41,900 nucleotides of DNA from an uncultured Verrucomicrobiota bacterium (GTDB lineage Bacteria > Verrucomicrobiota > Kiritimatiellia > CAIQIC01 > Lenti-01): the NCBI GenBank assembly GCA_938003985.1, contig CALKWZ010000089.1, positions 1-41,900 of the forward strand. The letters run 5' to 3'. Each line of letters begins with the position of its first letter. The first letter of the stretch is position 1. The notes beneath the pieces are model-generated. The model worked only from the letters and a program-made list of their open reading frames with translations. It did no database searches and had not been told where the DNA came from. Both the position numbers and the translations under genes were made by a program. Below, in pieces: positions 8,255 to 15,355 of this stretch.

Positions 8255-9090
8255 GCGGCGAAATCCAGGCGCGGGTGTTCAAGGCCGGCAGCACGACCTA
8301 CTTCAATTCGAGCCTGTTCTTTCCGCCCGCGATGCGCGCGGAGGTCTTCGCGCTCTACGGCTTCGTGCGCGTGGCGGACAATTTCGTGGATGCCATTCCG
8401 CAGGAAGCCGAGGCGTTCCGGCGCTTCGTCGCGCGCTACCGCGCGGCCTGGGCCGGCACGCCGGCGGACGACGCCATCATCGACGATTTCACGGCGCTGG
8501 CGCGGCGGCTGGAGTTCGATCCGGCGTGGACGGACGCCTTCCTGGCCTCGATGGAGGCCGACCTGACCCAGCGGTTGTACCGGACGGAAGCCGAAATGCT
8601 GGACTACGTCTACGGCTCGGCGGAAGTGATCGGGCTGTACATGGCGCAGATCATGCGCCTGCCGGCGGAGGCGCGGTTCGCGGCGCAGCGGCTGGGCCGG
8701 GCCATGCAGGTCATCAATTTCATCCGCGACGCGGCCGAAGACGCCGGCCTGGGGCGGCGCTACCTGCCGCTGGAGCGGGAGGGCGTCCGCCTGCTGGACG
8801 TGCCCGACGATTGGCTGCCGTCGCCGGTCTGGGCGCAGGCGCATCCGGCGGAGTGGACGGCGTTCCTGCGGGGGCATCTGGACCGCTACGCGGCGTGGCA
8901 GGCGGAAGCCGAGGCCGGCTACCGGTTCATCCCGCGGCGGCCGCGGATGGCGGTGCGGACGGCGGGGGACATGTACAACTGGACCGCGCGGATAATCGCG
9001 GCCGATCCCTTCGTGGTGTTCGCGCGCCAAGTGAAACCCAAAAGAGCCCGCATCGTGCTTCAGGCGCTGTGGAACGGGCTGCGGGGGTAG
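8251..9090 (+). CDS. crtB: Phytoene synthase
   Basis: The product condenses two geranylgeranyl diphosphates head to head to give phytoene, the first committed step to carotenoids. The 279-residue protein has both aspartate-rich regions of squalene/phytoene synthases: DNFVD (Asp43, Asp47) and NFIRDAAED (Asn156 to Asp164), which bind the magnesium-diphosphates. The segment GRRYLPLE follows, as in the family. The ATG overlaps the crtI stop. The length is typical, and a C20 rather than C30 product is inferred from the geranylgeranyl diphosphate synthase-like gene in the same cluster. Confidence 0.93.
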   Translation: MSGEIQARVFKAGSTTYFNSSLFFPPAMRAEVFALYGFVRVADNFVDAIPQEAEAFRRFVARYRAAWAGTPADDAIIDDFTALARRLEFDPAWTDAFLASMEADLTQRLYRTEAEMLDYVYGSAEVIGLYMAQIMRLPAEARFAAQRLGRAMQVINFIRDAAEDAGLGRRYLPLEREGVRLLDVPDDWLPSPVWAQAHPAEWTAFLRGHLDRYAAWQAEAEAGYRFIPRRPRMAVRTAGDMYNWTARIIAADPFVVFARQVKPKRARIVLQALWNGLRG

Positions 9091-9092
9091 GG

Positions 9093-9767
9093 GTGGACCT
9101 CTACGTGAAAATCGATCTGCTGGTGCTGGCGCTGCCGCTGGCGCTGTCGTTCGATCGCAAAGTGGCGTTCTGGCGCAAGTGGCCGCAGGTTTTCGCGGCG
9201 ATCGCCGCGGTGGCGGTCGCGTTCGGCGCGTGGGATGCGTGGATGGCGGCGCGGGGCATCTGGAGCTTCAATCCGGCGCATGCGGGAGAAGCGCGGTTCC
9301 TGCATCTGCCGCCGGGCGAATGGCTGTTCTTCGTCTGCGTGCCCTATGCCTGCCTGTTCGTGCTGGAATGCGTGCGGGCTTATTTCCCCGACCGCGAAAT
9401 CCGGATTCCTTCCGGAGCCGTTTATGCGCTGGCGGCGTTCTTTGGCGTCCTGGCTTTCATGTATCGCGAGTTGGGCTACACGGCGACGGTTTTCCTCGCG
9501 TGCGGGCTGGTGGCGGCGGCCCTGCAGGCGTTCGTGCCCGCCACGATGCGCTCGCGCAATTTCTGGATCGGGCTGGGGCTGACCTATCTGCCGTTTCTCG
9601 TGGCCAACGGGTTCCTGACGGGCATTCCCATCGTGCTCTACGACGACGCGGAAAACCTGGCGGTCCGGGTCGGCACGATCCCGCTGGAGGATTTCTTCTT
9701 CAGTTTCGCGATGCTGGCGCTGGCGGCGCTGGTGCATGACGTCGTCGGCCGGCGGAGAGCGGCATGA
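9093..9767 (+). CDS. Lycopene cyclase, fused CrtYc/CrtYd type
   Basis: This integral membrane protein of 224 residues has two lycopene-cyclase domains in tandem, as in archaeal CrtY and the actinobacterial CrtYc/CrtYd pair, and forms ionone rings from lycopene. The first repeat has PLALSFDRKVAFWRKW, GIWSFNP and LPPGEWLFFVCVPY; the second has GIPIVLYDD and PLEDFFFSFAML, whose acidic residue is the conserved PxE-type motif. The GTG at 9093, 2 bases after the crtB stop, gives the family N-terminus; the next ATG would remove the first helix. It ends in an ATGA overlap with the next gene. Whether it cyclises one or both ends cannot be seen. Confidence 0.87.
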   Translation: MDLYVKIDLLVLALPLALSFDRKVAFWRKWPQVFAAIAAVAVAFGAWDAWMAARGIWSFNPAHAGEARFLHLPPGEWLFFVCVPYACLFVLECVRAYFPDREIRIPSGAVYALAAFFGVLAFMYRELGYTATVFLACGLVAAALQAFVPATMRSRNFWIGLGLTYLPFLVANGFLTGIPIVLYDDAENLAVRVGTIPLEDFFFSFAMLALAALVHDVVGRRRAA

Positions 9768-11245
9768 TCCGGAACGTCGCCATCGTGGGCGCGGGCATCG
9801 GCGGGCTGGCCGCGGCGGCGCTGCTCGCGAAGGCGGGGCACCGGGTGACGGTCTTCGAGCAGGCGGCGCAGGCGGGGGGCAAGGCGGCGTCGGTGGAACT
9901 GGGCGGCTACCGGTTCGACACGGGGCCGTCGCTGTTCACCCTGCCGGAGACGTTCCGGGCGTTTTTCGAGCGCCTGGGACGGGACGTGCGCGACTACCTC
10001 GCGCCGGTACCGCTGGCGCCGCTGTGCGCCTACGAATTCGCGGACGGCACGCGGCTGAGGAGTTTTTCCGACCGCGCGCGCTTCGCGGCCGAACTGGAAG
10101 CGGCGGGCGTGGCGCGGCGCGCCGAGCTGGAGGCCTATCTCGAGCACAGCGCGCGCCTGTGGGAATGGGCGGGCGAGCTGTTCCTGACGCGCAGCCTGCA
10201 CGAACCGGCCACCTATGCCTCGCGCCGCGGCCTGAAGGCGCTGCTGAACGCGGCGCGGCTGTCGCCGTTCGCGAACCTGCACGCGGCCAACGCCCGCGCG
10301 TTCGCGGATCCGCGCGCGGTGCAGCTGTTCGACCGCTACGCCACCTACAACGGGTCGAGCCCGTTCCGCACGCCGGCGACGATGCGGATCATCCCGCACG
10401 TGGAGTATGCCTTCGGCGGCTACGCGCTGAAAGGCGGCATCGTGGCCCTGCCGCGCGCGCTGGAACGCGCGGCGCGGGAACTGGGCGTCGAATTCCGTTT
10501 CGGCGCGCGGGTGGAGCGCATCGCGGTCGAAAACGGCCGCTGCCGCGGCGTCGCGGCCGGCGGAGAACGGTTTCCGGCCGACGTCGTGGTGAGCAACGCC
10601 GACGTGCTGTCCACCTACCGGACGCTGCTGGGGCAACCCGCCGCGCCGGAAGCCCGCCGCTACGCGCGGCTGGAACCGTCGTCGTCGGGGCTCGTCTTCC
10701 TGTGGGGGGTGGCGCGGACGTTTCCGCAGCTGCAGGTCCACAATGTTTTCTTTTCCAGCGACTACCGCGCCGAATTCGCGGCGCTGTTCGAGCGGCTGGA
10801 TTTGCCGGAAGAGCCGACGATCTACGTCAACGTCACCGGCAAGGTCGAGGCGGCCGATGCGCCGCCCGGCGGCGAGAACTGGTTCGTGCTGCTGAACGCG
10901 CCGCGGAACGCGGGGCAGGATTGGCCCGCGCTGGCGGCGCGGGCGCGGCAGGCGGTGGTGAAGCGGCTGTCGCGCGCGCTGGGGTGCGACGTCGCGCCGT
11001 TGATCCGGGTGGAGAAAATCCTCGCGCCGCCGGACATCGAGCGCGACACGGGCTCGACGTGCGGCAGCCTGTACGGCATCGCCTCGCATTCGCCGGCGGC
11101 GGCGTTCCTGCGGCATCCGAACCGGTCGCGGCGGATCGGGGGGCTCTATTTCGCGGGCGGCAGCGCGCATCCGGGCGGCGGGATGCCGCTGGCGCTGCTG
11201 TCGGGCATGCTGGCGGCGGAACTGGCGGAGAAACGGGAATCATGA
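9764..11245 (+). CDS. Second CrtI-like carotenoid desaturase/oxidoreductase
   Basis: This is a 493-residue FAD-dependent enzyme of the phytoene desaturase superfamily. It has an N-terminal VAIVGAGIGGLAAAALLA motif, GGKAASVELGGYRFDTGPS, and a C-terminal GLYFAGGSAHPGGGMPLALL flavin motif. Next to a CruF-like hydratase, the best guess is a CrtD-type C-3',4' desaturase acting on a hydroxylated or acyclic end, but a hydratase-linked desaturase, ketolase or saturase role cannot be excluded from motifs. It is translationally coupled to both neighbours by ATGA overlaps. The relation to the first CrtI is distant enough to rule out a recent duplication. Confidence 0.85.
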   Translation: MIRNVAIVGAGIGGLAAAALLAKAGHRVTVFEQAAQAGGKAASVELGGYRFDTGPSLFTLPETFRAFFERLGRDVRDYLAPVPLAPLCAYEFADGTRLRSFSDRARFAAELEAAGVARRAELEAYLEHSARLWEWAGELFLTRSLHEPATYASRRGLKALLNAARLSPFANLHAANARAFADPRAVQLFDRYATYNGSSPFRTPATMRIIPHVEYAFGGYALKGGIVALPRALERAARELGVEFRFGARVERIAVENGRCRGVAAGGERFPADVVVSNADVLSTYRTLLGQPAAPEARRYARLEPSSSGLVFLWGVARTFPQLQVHNVFFSSDYRAEFAALFERLDLPEEPTIYVNVTGKVEAADAPPGGENWFVLLNAPRNAGQDWPALAARARQAVVKRLSRALGCDVAPLIRVEKILAPPDIERDTGSTCGSLYGIASHSPAAAFLRHPNRSRRIGGLYFAGGSAHPGGGMPLALLSGMLAAELAEKRES

Positions 11246-11946
11246 ACGCAACCCTTCCGGGAGCTTGGCGGCTGTATGCGCGGGCGACGGCCTTCGTGCT
11301 GGCGGTGCTGTTCGCGGTGGGCGCCGCGGGGCACGTCGTGGCGCACACGTTGCCGTGGATGCTGGTCCTGACGCCGGGGTTCCTGCTGCTGACCAGCGTG
11401 GCCGTGGCCGTGCCGTCGCTGGCGGCGGACGGCCGCCGGTTCGCGCTGTGGGCGGCGGGGGCCTACGCGCTGACGTTCGCGGCGGAAGCGGTCGGCGTGG
11501 CCACCGGCGCCGTGTTCGGGGCGTACGTCTACGGGCCGACGCTCGGCTGGAAGCTGCTGGGCGTGCCGTTGATCGTGGCGTTCAACTGGGTGCTGGTGGT
11601 GAACGGGGCCATCTGCCTCGCGGGCCGGATCCTGCCGTCCCGCGCGGGCGCCCACCGGCGGATCGCGCTGCCGCTGCTGGCGGGGGCGATTTCCGTGGCG
11701 TTCGACTGGATCATGGAACCGGTGGCGATCCGGCTGGATTACTGGACCTGGGCCGGCGGCGACATCCCGCTGCAGAACTACGCGGCGTGGTTCGTCTTGG
11801 CGGCGGCGCTGGCGGCGTTCCATCCGCGGCGGCTCCAGCGGGCGTGCGAGCTGGGCACGACGGGCCGGCTGGCCGGCCTCTACGTGGTCATGCAGGCCGC
11901 GTTTTTCGGGGCGATGCGGTTGATTTGGCATTTCCAGGGCTCCTGA
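11242..11946 (+). CDS. Carotenoid 1,2-hydratase-like membrane protein (CruF family)
   Basis: This 234-residue membrane protein of the Caroten_synth/DUF422 family has about seven hydrophobic segments. CruF members add water across the 1',2' double bond of an open psi end to give a 1'-hydroxyl group. Visible family features are the acidic membrane motif FAAEAVGVATGAVFGAYVYG, FNWVLVVNGA, and DWIMEPVAIRLDYWTW. The ATG overlaps the previous stop. Together with a cyclase and a CrtD-like enzyme it points to a 1'-hydroxylated, at least partly open carotenoid; the final pigment is inference. It ends just before the prenyl synthase gene, inside whose promoter region its last codons lie. Confidence 0.85.
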   Translation: MNATLPGAWRLYARATAFVLAVLFAVGAAGHVVAHTLPWMLVLTPGFLLLTSVAVAVPSLAADGRRFALWAAGAYALTFAAEAVGVATGAVFGAYVYGPTLGWKLLGVPLIVAFNWVLVVNGAICLAGRILPSRAGAHRRIALPLLAGAISVAFDWIMEPVAIRLDYWTWAGGDIPLQNYAAWFVLAAALAAFHPRRLQRACELGTTGRLAGLYVVMQAAFFGAMRLIWHFQGS

Positions 11947-11954
11947 GGTAGGAT
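11925..11954 (+). promoter_or_regulatory. Putative internal promoter before the prenyl synthase gene, leaderless type
   Basis: TTGGCA (11925-11930) and TAGGAT (11949-11954) are separated by 18 bases. Only 7 bases lie between the -10 and the ATG at 11962, and no ribosome binding site is visible. The arrangement copies that in front of crtI. The -35 lies inside the end of the CruF-like gene. Confidence 0.5.
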
Positions 11955-11961
11955 TCGGCGC

Positions 11962-13065
11962 ATGTTGGCGTATTTCCAGAAGGTCCGGCCCGGCATCGAA
12001 CGGGCGATCGGCGACGTCTTGCGGGAAAACGCAACCAAACTGGGTTCCATCAGTCCGCTGGGCGCGCAACTGGCCGAGCGGCTGGGAACGTACGCCTGCG
12101 CCGGCAAGATGATCCGCGGCATCCTGGTGCGGCTGGGGTACGAGCTGTGCGCGGACGCAGCGCCCGATGGCGCCATGGACGTCGTGCTCGACCGCGCGGG
12201 CGCGGCGATGGAATTCCTGCAGGCGGGCCTGCTGATCCACGACGACATCATGGACCGCGACGTGCTGCGCCGCGGCCAGACGACGGTCCACGCGCAGTAC
12301 GAGCGCGACGCCGCGGAGTCCTGCGCGAACGATCCGGCGCACCACGGCGTTTCGCTGGGCGTCTGCGCCGGCGACGTGGCGTTTTTCCTGGGGTTCCACG
12401 CGCTGGCCGCGCTGCCGGTGCCGCCGGCGTTCGAAGCGCGCGCCCGCAAGGTCGCGGCCTTTTCGGCGCAGGAGCTGTGCTGGGTCGGCGTGGCCCAGAT
12501 GCAGGACGTGCGCCACGGCGGCGGCGGCAACGATTCCGATCCCGACCCGGCCCAGATCCTGCGGGTCTACCGCTACAAGACCGGCCGCTACACGTTTTCG
12601 CTGCCGCTGGTCATCGGCGCGATGCTGGCGGACGCCGGACCGGCCTACGTCGAGGCCCTCGACCAGGCCGGCGAAAACCTCGGCGTGCTGTTCCAGCTCA
12701 AGGACGACGAGCTGGGCATCTTCGGCGACGCCGCGCAATCGGGCAAGCGGGCCGATTCCGACGTGCGCGAGAACAAGAAAACCCTGCTGCGGCATTTCCT
12801 GTTCGCGGCGGCGGACGAGGCGCTGCGGACGAAGCTCGACGGCATCTTCGGCAGCCGCGAACCCGGGGAAGCGGGCCTGCGCGCCGTGCGCGAGGCGCTG
12901 GAAGCGACGGGCGCCCGGGCCAAGGTGCGCGAGTACATGCATTGTTACGCGCTGGAGGCGTCCGAGCGCATCGCCGGTTTGCCCGCGCCGGCGGGCCGCC
13001 GCGCGCAGGCCGCGCGGGACGCCTTCGCCGAACTGTTCCGCTACAGCGTGGAACGCAAGGCCTGA
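11962..13065 (+). CDS. Polyprenyl diphosphate synthase, probably geranylgeranyl diphosphate synthase
   Basis: This 367-residue trans-isoprenyl diphosphate synthase would supply the C20 precursor for phytoene synthase. The first aspartate-rich motif is HDDIMDRD (Asp94, Asp95, Asp98) and the second is FQLKDDELGIFGD near residues 243-255, followed by KADSD-like and KTLLRH segments. GKMIRG (from Gly48) is the usual substrate-binding region near the N-terminus. Chain length is inferred from its place behind the carotenoid genes; the residues before the first motif (MEFLQAGLLI) do not settle it. The start at 11962 fits the family; it seems to have its own promoter. Confidence 0.88.
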   Translation: MLAYFQKVRPGIERAIGDVLRENATKLGSISPLGAQLAERLGTYACAGKMIRGILVRLGYELCADAAPDGAMDVVLDRAGAAMEFLQAGLLIHDDIMDRDVLRRGQTTVHAQYERDAAESCANDPAHHGVSLGVCAGDVAFFLGFHALAALPVPPAFEARARKVAAFSAQELCWVGVAQMQDVRHGGGGNDSDPDPAQILRVYRYKTGRYTFSLPLVIGAMLADAGPAYVEALDQAGENLGVLFQLKDDELGIFGDAAQSGKRADSDVRENKKTLLRHFLFAAADEALRTKLDGIFGSREPGEAGLRAVREALEATGARAKVREYMHCYALEASERIAGLPAPAGRRAQAARDAFAELFRYSVERKA

Positions 13066-13081
13066 CGGGAGCCGGAACGTC

Positions 13082-13657
13082 GTGCGCGCCATGGTCGTTT
13101 TCCTGCTGGCCGTCGCCGTTTCGGCGGCGGCCGCGCCGGCGCCGGAAGAAGCCTACCGCGGCGCGGACCGCGCCCTGCTGGAACAGGTGCGCGGCCAATT
13201 CAAGGCCGCCACCGAATCCGCCGCCGTCACCGCCGAACTGATCGCCCGGATGGACGGGCAACTGCCGGGCGACGTCGCGGGCTGGCCGGCGATTTTCCGG
13301 GCGTACCGCGCCTCGCTGGAAGGTCTCGTCGGCAAGCACAGCCACAAGCCGTGGGACAAGTACGTGCGGGTCAAGGCGGCCCTGGCCCAGTTCGCCGGCC
13401 TGGTCGAGGCGCATCCGGAATCCATCGAAATCCGCGGGCTGCGGTTCGCGTTCTACTACCAGATCCCGAAGCTGTTCGACGTGCGGCCGCTGGCGCTCGC
13501 GGATCGGGCCGTCCTGGCCGATTTGCTCCTGCGCCGCGGAGATCCGACCGTGACGGCGGTCTACTGCCGGGAAATGGCCGAGTGGATCCTCCAGAACGGG
13601 GACCCCCGGCCCGACGAGCGCAAGAAACTCGCGGCGGCGCTGGCCCGGCCGGACTGA
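13082..13657 (+). CDS. Exported protein of unknown function
   Basis: The protein has 191 residues and I do not recognise a named family. It starts at GTG (13082) with GGGAG about 9 bases upstream; an ATG at 13091 is an alternative. The N-terminus is a signal peptide (hydrophobic VVFLLAVAVSAAAA, cleavage probably before PAPEE). The rest looks alpha-helical, with KYVRVKAALAQFAGLVEAHP and EIRGLRFAFYYQIPKLFDV. The latter resembles, from memory, a motif of small conserved hypothetical proteins in Bacteroidetes, so a periplasmic helical-repeat protein is possible. It follows the prenyl synthase gene by 16 bases and may be co-transcribed with it, but nothing links it to carotenoids. Confidence 0.75.
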   Translation: MRAMVVFLLAVAVSAAAAPAPEEAYRGADRALLEQVRGQFKAATESAAVTAELIARMDGQLPGDVAGWPAIFRAYRASLEGLVGKHSHKPWDKYVRVKAALAQFAGLVEAHPESIEIRGLRFAFYYQIPKLFDVRPLALADRAVLADLLLRRGDPTVTAVYCREMAEWILQNGDPRPDERKKLAAALARPD

Positions 13658-13671
13658 TCGGGCCCGTCCGC

Positions 13672-13760
13672 AACGTTTTTACGTACTACGTAAAACCCGG
13701 TGAACGTTTTTACGTTCTACGTAATTTTCGCCGAACCTTTTTACGTACTACGTAAAACTC
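13672..13760. repeat. Three phased palindromes with a 31-bp period (operator array)
   Basis: Three copies of a 31-bp unit lie between the exported-protein gene and the ABC ATPase gene. Each contains a palindrome centred on one C: TTTTACGTACTACGTAAAA at 13677-13695, a variant at 13708-13726, and the first sequence again at 13739-13757. The centres (13686, 13717, 13748) are exactly 31 bp apart, three helical turns, so all sites face the same side of the DNA. The first and third are perfect 9-bp inverted repeats. The array ends about 60 bases before the ABC ATPase start codon. It is probably a regulator-binding array; the linkers are about 12 bp, too short for a CRISPR array. Confidence 0.8.
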
Positions 13761-13818
13761 GCCCTGTTGCGACGGGGGGCAACGTGCTAGAAGGGGGCCG
13801 TCGAAAGGAGTGCCCGCC

Positions 13819-14892
13819 ATGCCGGTGCCCATCGCGATCGAAAAACTGACGAAGCGGTTCGGAACCCAGACGGTGCTGGACGGCATCGACCTGCGGATCG
13901 AAGCCGGCGAACTGTTCTTCCTGCTCGGGCCGTCGGGCTGCGGCAAGACGACGCTCCTGCGCGCCGTGGCCGGCCTGAACGAGCCGGAGGAGGGGCGCAT
14001 CCTGGCCGGCGACCGCGACGTGACGCACCTGCCGCCGCACCGCCGCGACATGGGCATGGTCTTCCAGAGCTACGCCCTGTGGCCGCACCTGACCCTGCGC
14101 GAAAACGTGGCTTTTGGCCTGGAAATGCGCGGCGTGAAGCGGGCCGAGGTCCGCGCGCGCGCCCTGCGCGCGCTGGAACTGGTCAAACTGGCCGCCCGCG
14201 CGAACGCCAAGCCCAACGAACTCTCCGGCGGCCAGCAGCAGCGCGTGGCCCTGGCCCGCGCGCTGGTCATCGAGCCGCAGTGCCTGCTGCTGGACGAACC
14301 GCTGTCCAACCTCGACGCCAAGCTGCGCCTGGAGATGCGCGCGGAAATCCGCCGCATCTGCAAGGAGGCGGGCCTGACCGCGATCTACGTCACCCACGAC
14401 CAGAAGGAGGCGCTGTCCATCGCCGACCGGCTGGCGATCCTCGACCAGGGGCGCCTGCTGCAGATCGGCACGCCGCAGGAAGTCTACGTGCGTCCGGCCA
14501 GCCGGTTCGTCGCGCAGTTCATCGGCGAGACGACGTTCGTCGCCGGCCGCGTGAAGGGCGCGCGCAACGGCCAGATCGAAGTGGAGACGGCGGCGGGCCG
14601 GTGGATTTCGGCGGCCGCCGGGGCGTTCGCCGCGGGCGACGAAGTCTGGCTGTCGGTGCGGCCGGAGGCCGTCCAGATGCACGCGGAGCGGACGGACGGG
14701 ACCAACGTGTTCCCGGCGCACATGCACGGGACGGTCTATCTGGGCGAAGTCGCGCAGCATTTCGCGGATTTACCGGGCGGCGTGACCCTCAAATCGCTCG
14801 AAACCCGCCCGCGCCGCGTCGCGCGCGACGGCGAACGCGCCGAAACCCGGATCTACGTCGACCCGCAGGACGTGCAGGTTTTGAAGGAGTGA
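13819..14892 (+). CDS. ABC transporter ATP-binding protein (FbpC/PotA type)
   Basis: This is the cytoplasmic ATPase subunit of an importer, 357 residues. Walker A is GPSGCGKTT with Lys43, the signature is LSGGQQQRVALARA, Walker B is LLLDEPLSNLDAKL, and the switch histidine is in VTHDQKEAL. The C-terminal third is a TOBE-type domain typical of the MalK/PotA/FbpC subgroup. The ATG at 13819 is preceded by AAAGGAG at a normal distance, so it is preferred over GTG at 13810. Upstream is the 31-bp palindrome array, the likely control region. The matching binding protein and permease follow, but are separated from this gene by the inserted GxxExxY unit, which begins 2 bases after the stop. Confidence 0.93.
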   Translation: MPVPIAIEKLTKRFGTQTVLDGIDLRIEAGELFFLLGPSGCGKTTLLRAVAGLNEPEEGRILAGDRDVTHLPPHRRDMGMVFQSYALWPHLTLRENVAFGLEMRGVKRAEVRARALRALELVKLAARANAKPNELSGGQQQRVALARALVIEPQCLLLDEPLSNLDAKLRLEMRAEIRRICKEAGLTAIYVTHDQKEALSIADRLAILDQGRLLQIGTPQEVYVRPASRFVAQFIGETTFVAGRVKGARNGQIEVETAAGRWISAAAGAFAAGDEVWLSVRPEAVQMHAERTDGTNVFPAHMHGTVYLGEVAQHFADLPGGVTLKSLETRPRRVARDGERAETRIYVDPQDVQVLKE

Positions 14893-14894
14893 TT

Positions 14895-15352
14895 TTAGAC
14901 AGGATTTACAGGATTTTTCAGGATTCACAGGATGAAAGAGGAAGAAATCACGGGTAAAATCATCGGATGCGCGATGAAAGTGCATCGCACCTTGGGATGT
15001 GGATTTCTGGAGTCGGTCTATCAGAACGCCTTGGCTTATGAACTGAAAAAGGCGCGGTTGGAAGTGCAGTGCGAGGTGCCGATCAAGGTGTTTTATGAAG
15101 GGGTGGACGTCGGGGAATTCTACGCCGACCTGCTGGTGGAGAAGCAGGTCATCGTGGAAAACAAAGCCGTAGAGCAACTGTGTCCGGCCCATGAGGTGCA
15201 ACTGGTGAACTATCTGACGGCAACGGAATTCGATGTTGGCCTATTGATCAATTTCGGTTCCTCCAGTCTTCAATACAAAAAGAAATTCCGGGTCTATCGG
15301 GCACCGGCTCCCCATCCTGTAAATCCTGAAAAATTCTGTTAATCCTGTCTAA
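14895..15352. mobile_element. 458-bp unit with 40-bp terminal inverted repeats and a GxxExxY gene
   Basis: The left end (14895-14934) and the reverse complement of the right end (15313-15352) agree at 37 of 40 bases and are made of ACAGGATT-like words. They enclose only the GxxExxY reading frame, whose start codon is in the left repeat and whose stop is in the right one. The unit fits exactly between the ATPase stop (2 bases away) and the start codon of the binding protein (3 bases away). The A+T-richer composition differs from the neighbours. No transposase and no target duplication are visible, so the mode of movement is unknown. Confidence 0.8.
14932..15342 (+). CDS. GxxExxY family protein (PD-(D/E)xK_3-like)
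   Basis: This 136-residue protein carries the family motif as GFLESVY near residue 24, preceded by KIIGCAMKVHRTLG. Further on are VGEFYADLLVEKQVIVENKA, an acidic/lysine pattern like the PD-(D/E)xK nuclease core (Asp, then Glu-x-Lys), and HEVQLVNYLTAT. The biochemical role of the family is not established; a nuclease fold is suggested by the motifs. The last residues (PVNPEKFC) are encoded by the right terminal repeat, so the gene and repeat have evolved together. Its codon usage is less G+C-rich than its neighbours, a sign of independent origin. There is no link to the ABC transporter around it. Confidence 0.88.
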   Translation: MKEEEITGKIIGCAMKVHRTLGCGFLESVYQNALAYELKKARLEVQCEVPIKVFYEGVDVGEFYADLLVEKQVIVENKAVEQLCPAHEVQLVNYLTATEFDVGLLINFGSSSLQYKKKFRVYRAPAPHPVNPEKFC

Positions 15353-15355
15353 ATA

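Noticed and set aside
13672..13760. Possible small CRISPR array
   Set aside because: There are only three units, linkers of about 12 bp between palindromes, the linkers are related to each other, and no cas gene is near.
14895..15352. Insertion sequence with target-site duplication
   Set aside because: No transposase is encoded and the flanks do not show a duplicated target, so it is described only as a unit with terminal inverted repeats.
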